Shown here: positions 6,649 through 6,677 of the stretch, piece by piece
How positions within the stretch are numbered: the first letter of the stretch is position 1
Layout: each line of letters starts with the position of its first letter
NCBI GenBank assembly: GCA_023136305.1
Contig: JAGLSF010000109.1
Coordinates: forward strand, 1-6,677
Length of the DNA: 6,677 bases
Reading direction: 5' to 3'
DNA from: Spirochaetota bacterium
GTDB lineage: Bacteria > Spirochaetota > B62-G9 > DRHN01
Program-made: the position numbers and the translations under genes
The notes under the pieces: model-generated
Seen by the model: only the letters and a program-made list of their open reading frames with translations
Told to the model about the DNA's origin: nothing
Database searches by the model: none

Positions 6649-6677
6649 CGAAGTTGCATGAATTACTTGACACTTCG
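6649..6677. repeat. Short inverted repeat CGAAGT-17 nt-ACTTCG upstream of the HTH gene
   Basis: Perfect 6-nt arms (6649-6654 and 6672-6677) flank a 17-nt AT-rich spacer, about 50 nt before the first start codon. The right arm touches the window edge, so the repeat may be longer. It has no T-run and a long loop, so it does not look like a terminator. It could be an operator for a dimeric DNA-binding protein, or chance. Confidence 0.3.

Noticed and set aside
6635..6663. Possible minus-strand promoter with TAGTAT as -10
   Set aside because: The hexamers 16-18 nt upstream (ATTCAT, TTCATG) match the -35 consensus poorly, so I do not call it.
6667..6672. TTGACA on the plus strand at the window edge
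   Set aside because: It is a perfect -35 hexamer, but any -10 would lie outside the window, so nothing supports a promoter here beyond a six-base match.

Overview
The window is a gene-dense stretch of bacterial chromosome in which all seven genes lie on the minus strand. Read in the direction of transcription (high to low coordinates) they are: a small helix-turn-helix protein of the MerR/excisionase type, a TPR-repeat lipoprotein, dprA, topA, a xerC-type tyrosine recombinase, hslV, and hslU. hslU runs off the left edge. By eye the base composition is moderately GC-rich and even throughout. I see no mobile element, CRISPR array, tRNA or rRNA, and no gene-free stretch of 300 bases.

The organism cannot be named from this window. 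The order dprA-topA-(trmFO)-xerC-hslV-hslU is, from general knowledge, a recurrent block in Firmicutes (the Bacillus smf-topA-gid-codV-codW-codX cluster) and in Deltaproteobacteria/Desulfobacterota and related diderm phyla. A lipoprotein with a Gly after the lipobox Cys, a ~700-residue TopA with three C-terminal zinc ribbons, and the GC level fit a Desulfobacterota- or Nitrospirota-like diderm. This is inference with low certainty.

The genes are packed very tightly. The junctions are an 11-nt overlap (HTH/lipoprotein), 4 nt (lipoprotein/dprA), 4 nt (dprA/topA), a 4-nt ATGA overlap (topA/xerC), 9 nt (xerC/hslV) and 9 nt (hslV/hslU). No terminator-like hairpin lies between them, so a single polycistronic transcript with translational coupling is the simplest reading. 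Its start would lie at or beyond the right edge; only 76 bases precede the first gene, and they show no convincing promoter.

Functionally the block combines DNA processing (DprA loads RecA on single-stranded DNA, TopA relaxes negative supercoils, XerC resolves chromosome dimers) with an ATP-dependent protease (HslV peptidase and HslU unfoldase). The two upstream genes, an orphan DNA-binding protein and a TPR lipoprotein, are the less ordinary part.

Most of the window is ordinary housekeeping sequence, and I did not find a clearly new system. The points worth a second look are a Ser-to-Ala change in the near-invariant GSGG motif of HslV, the direct topA-xerC fusion point without trmFO, the HTH/lipoprotein pair coupled to the front of the block, and several start codons (GTG, possibly TTG) that a default caller would place wrongly.
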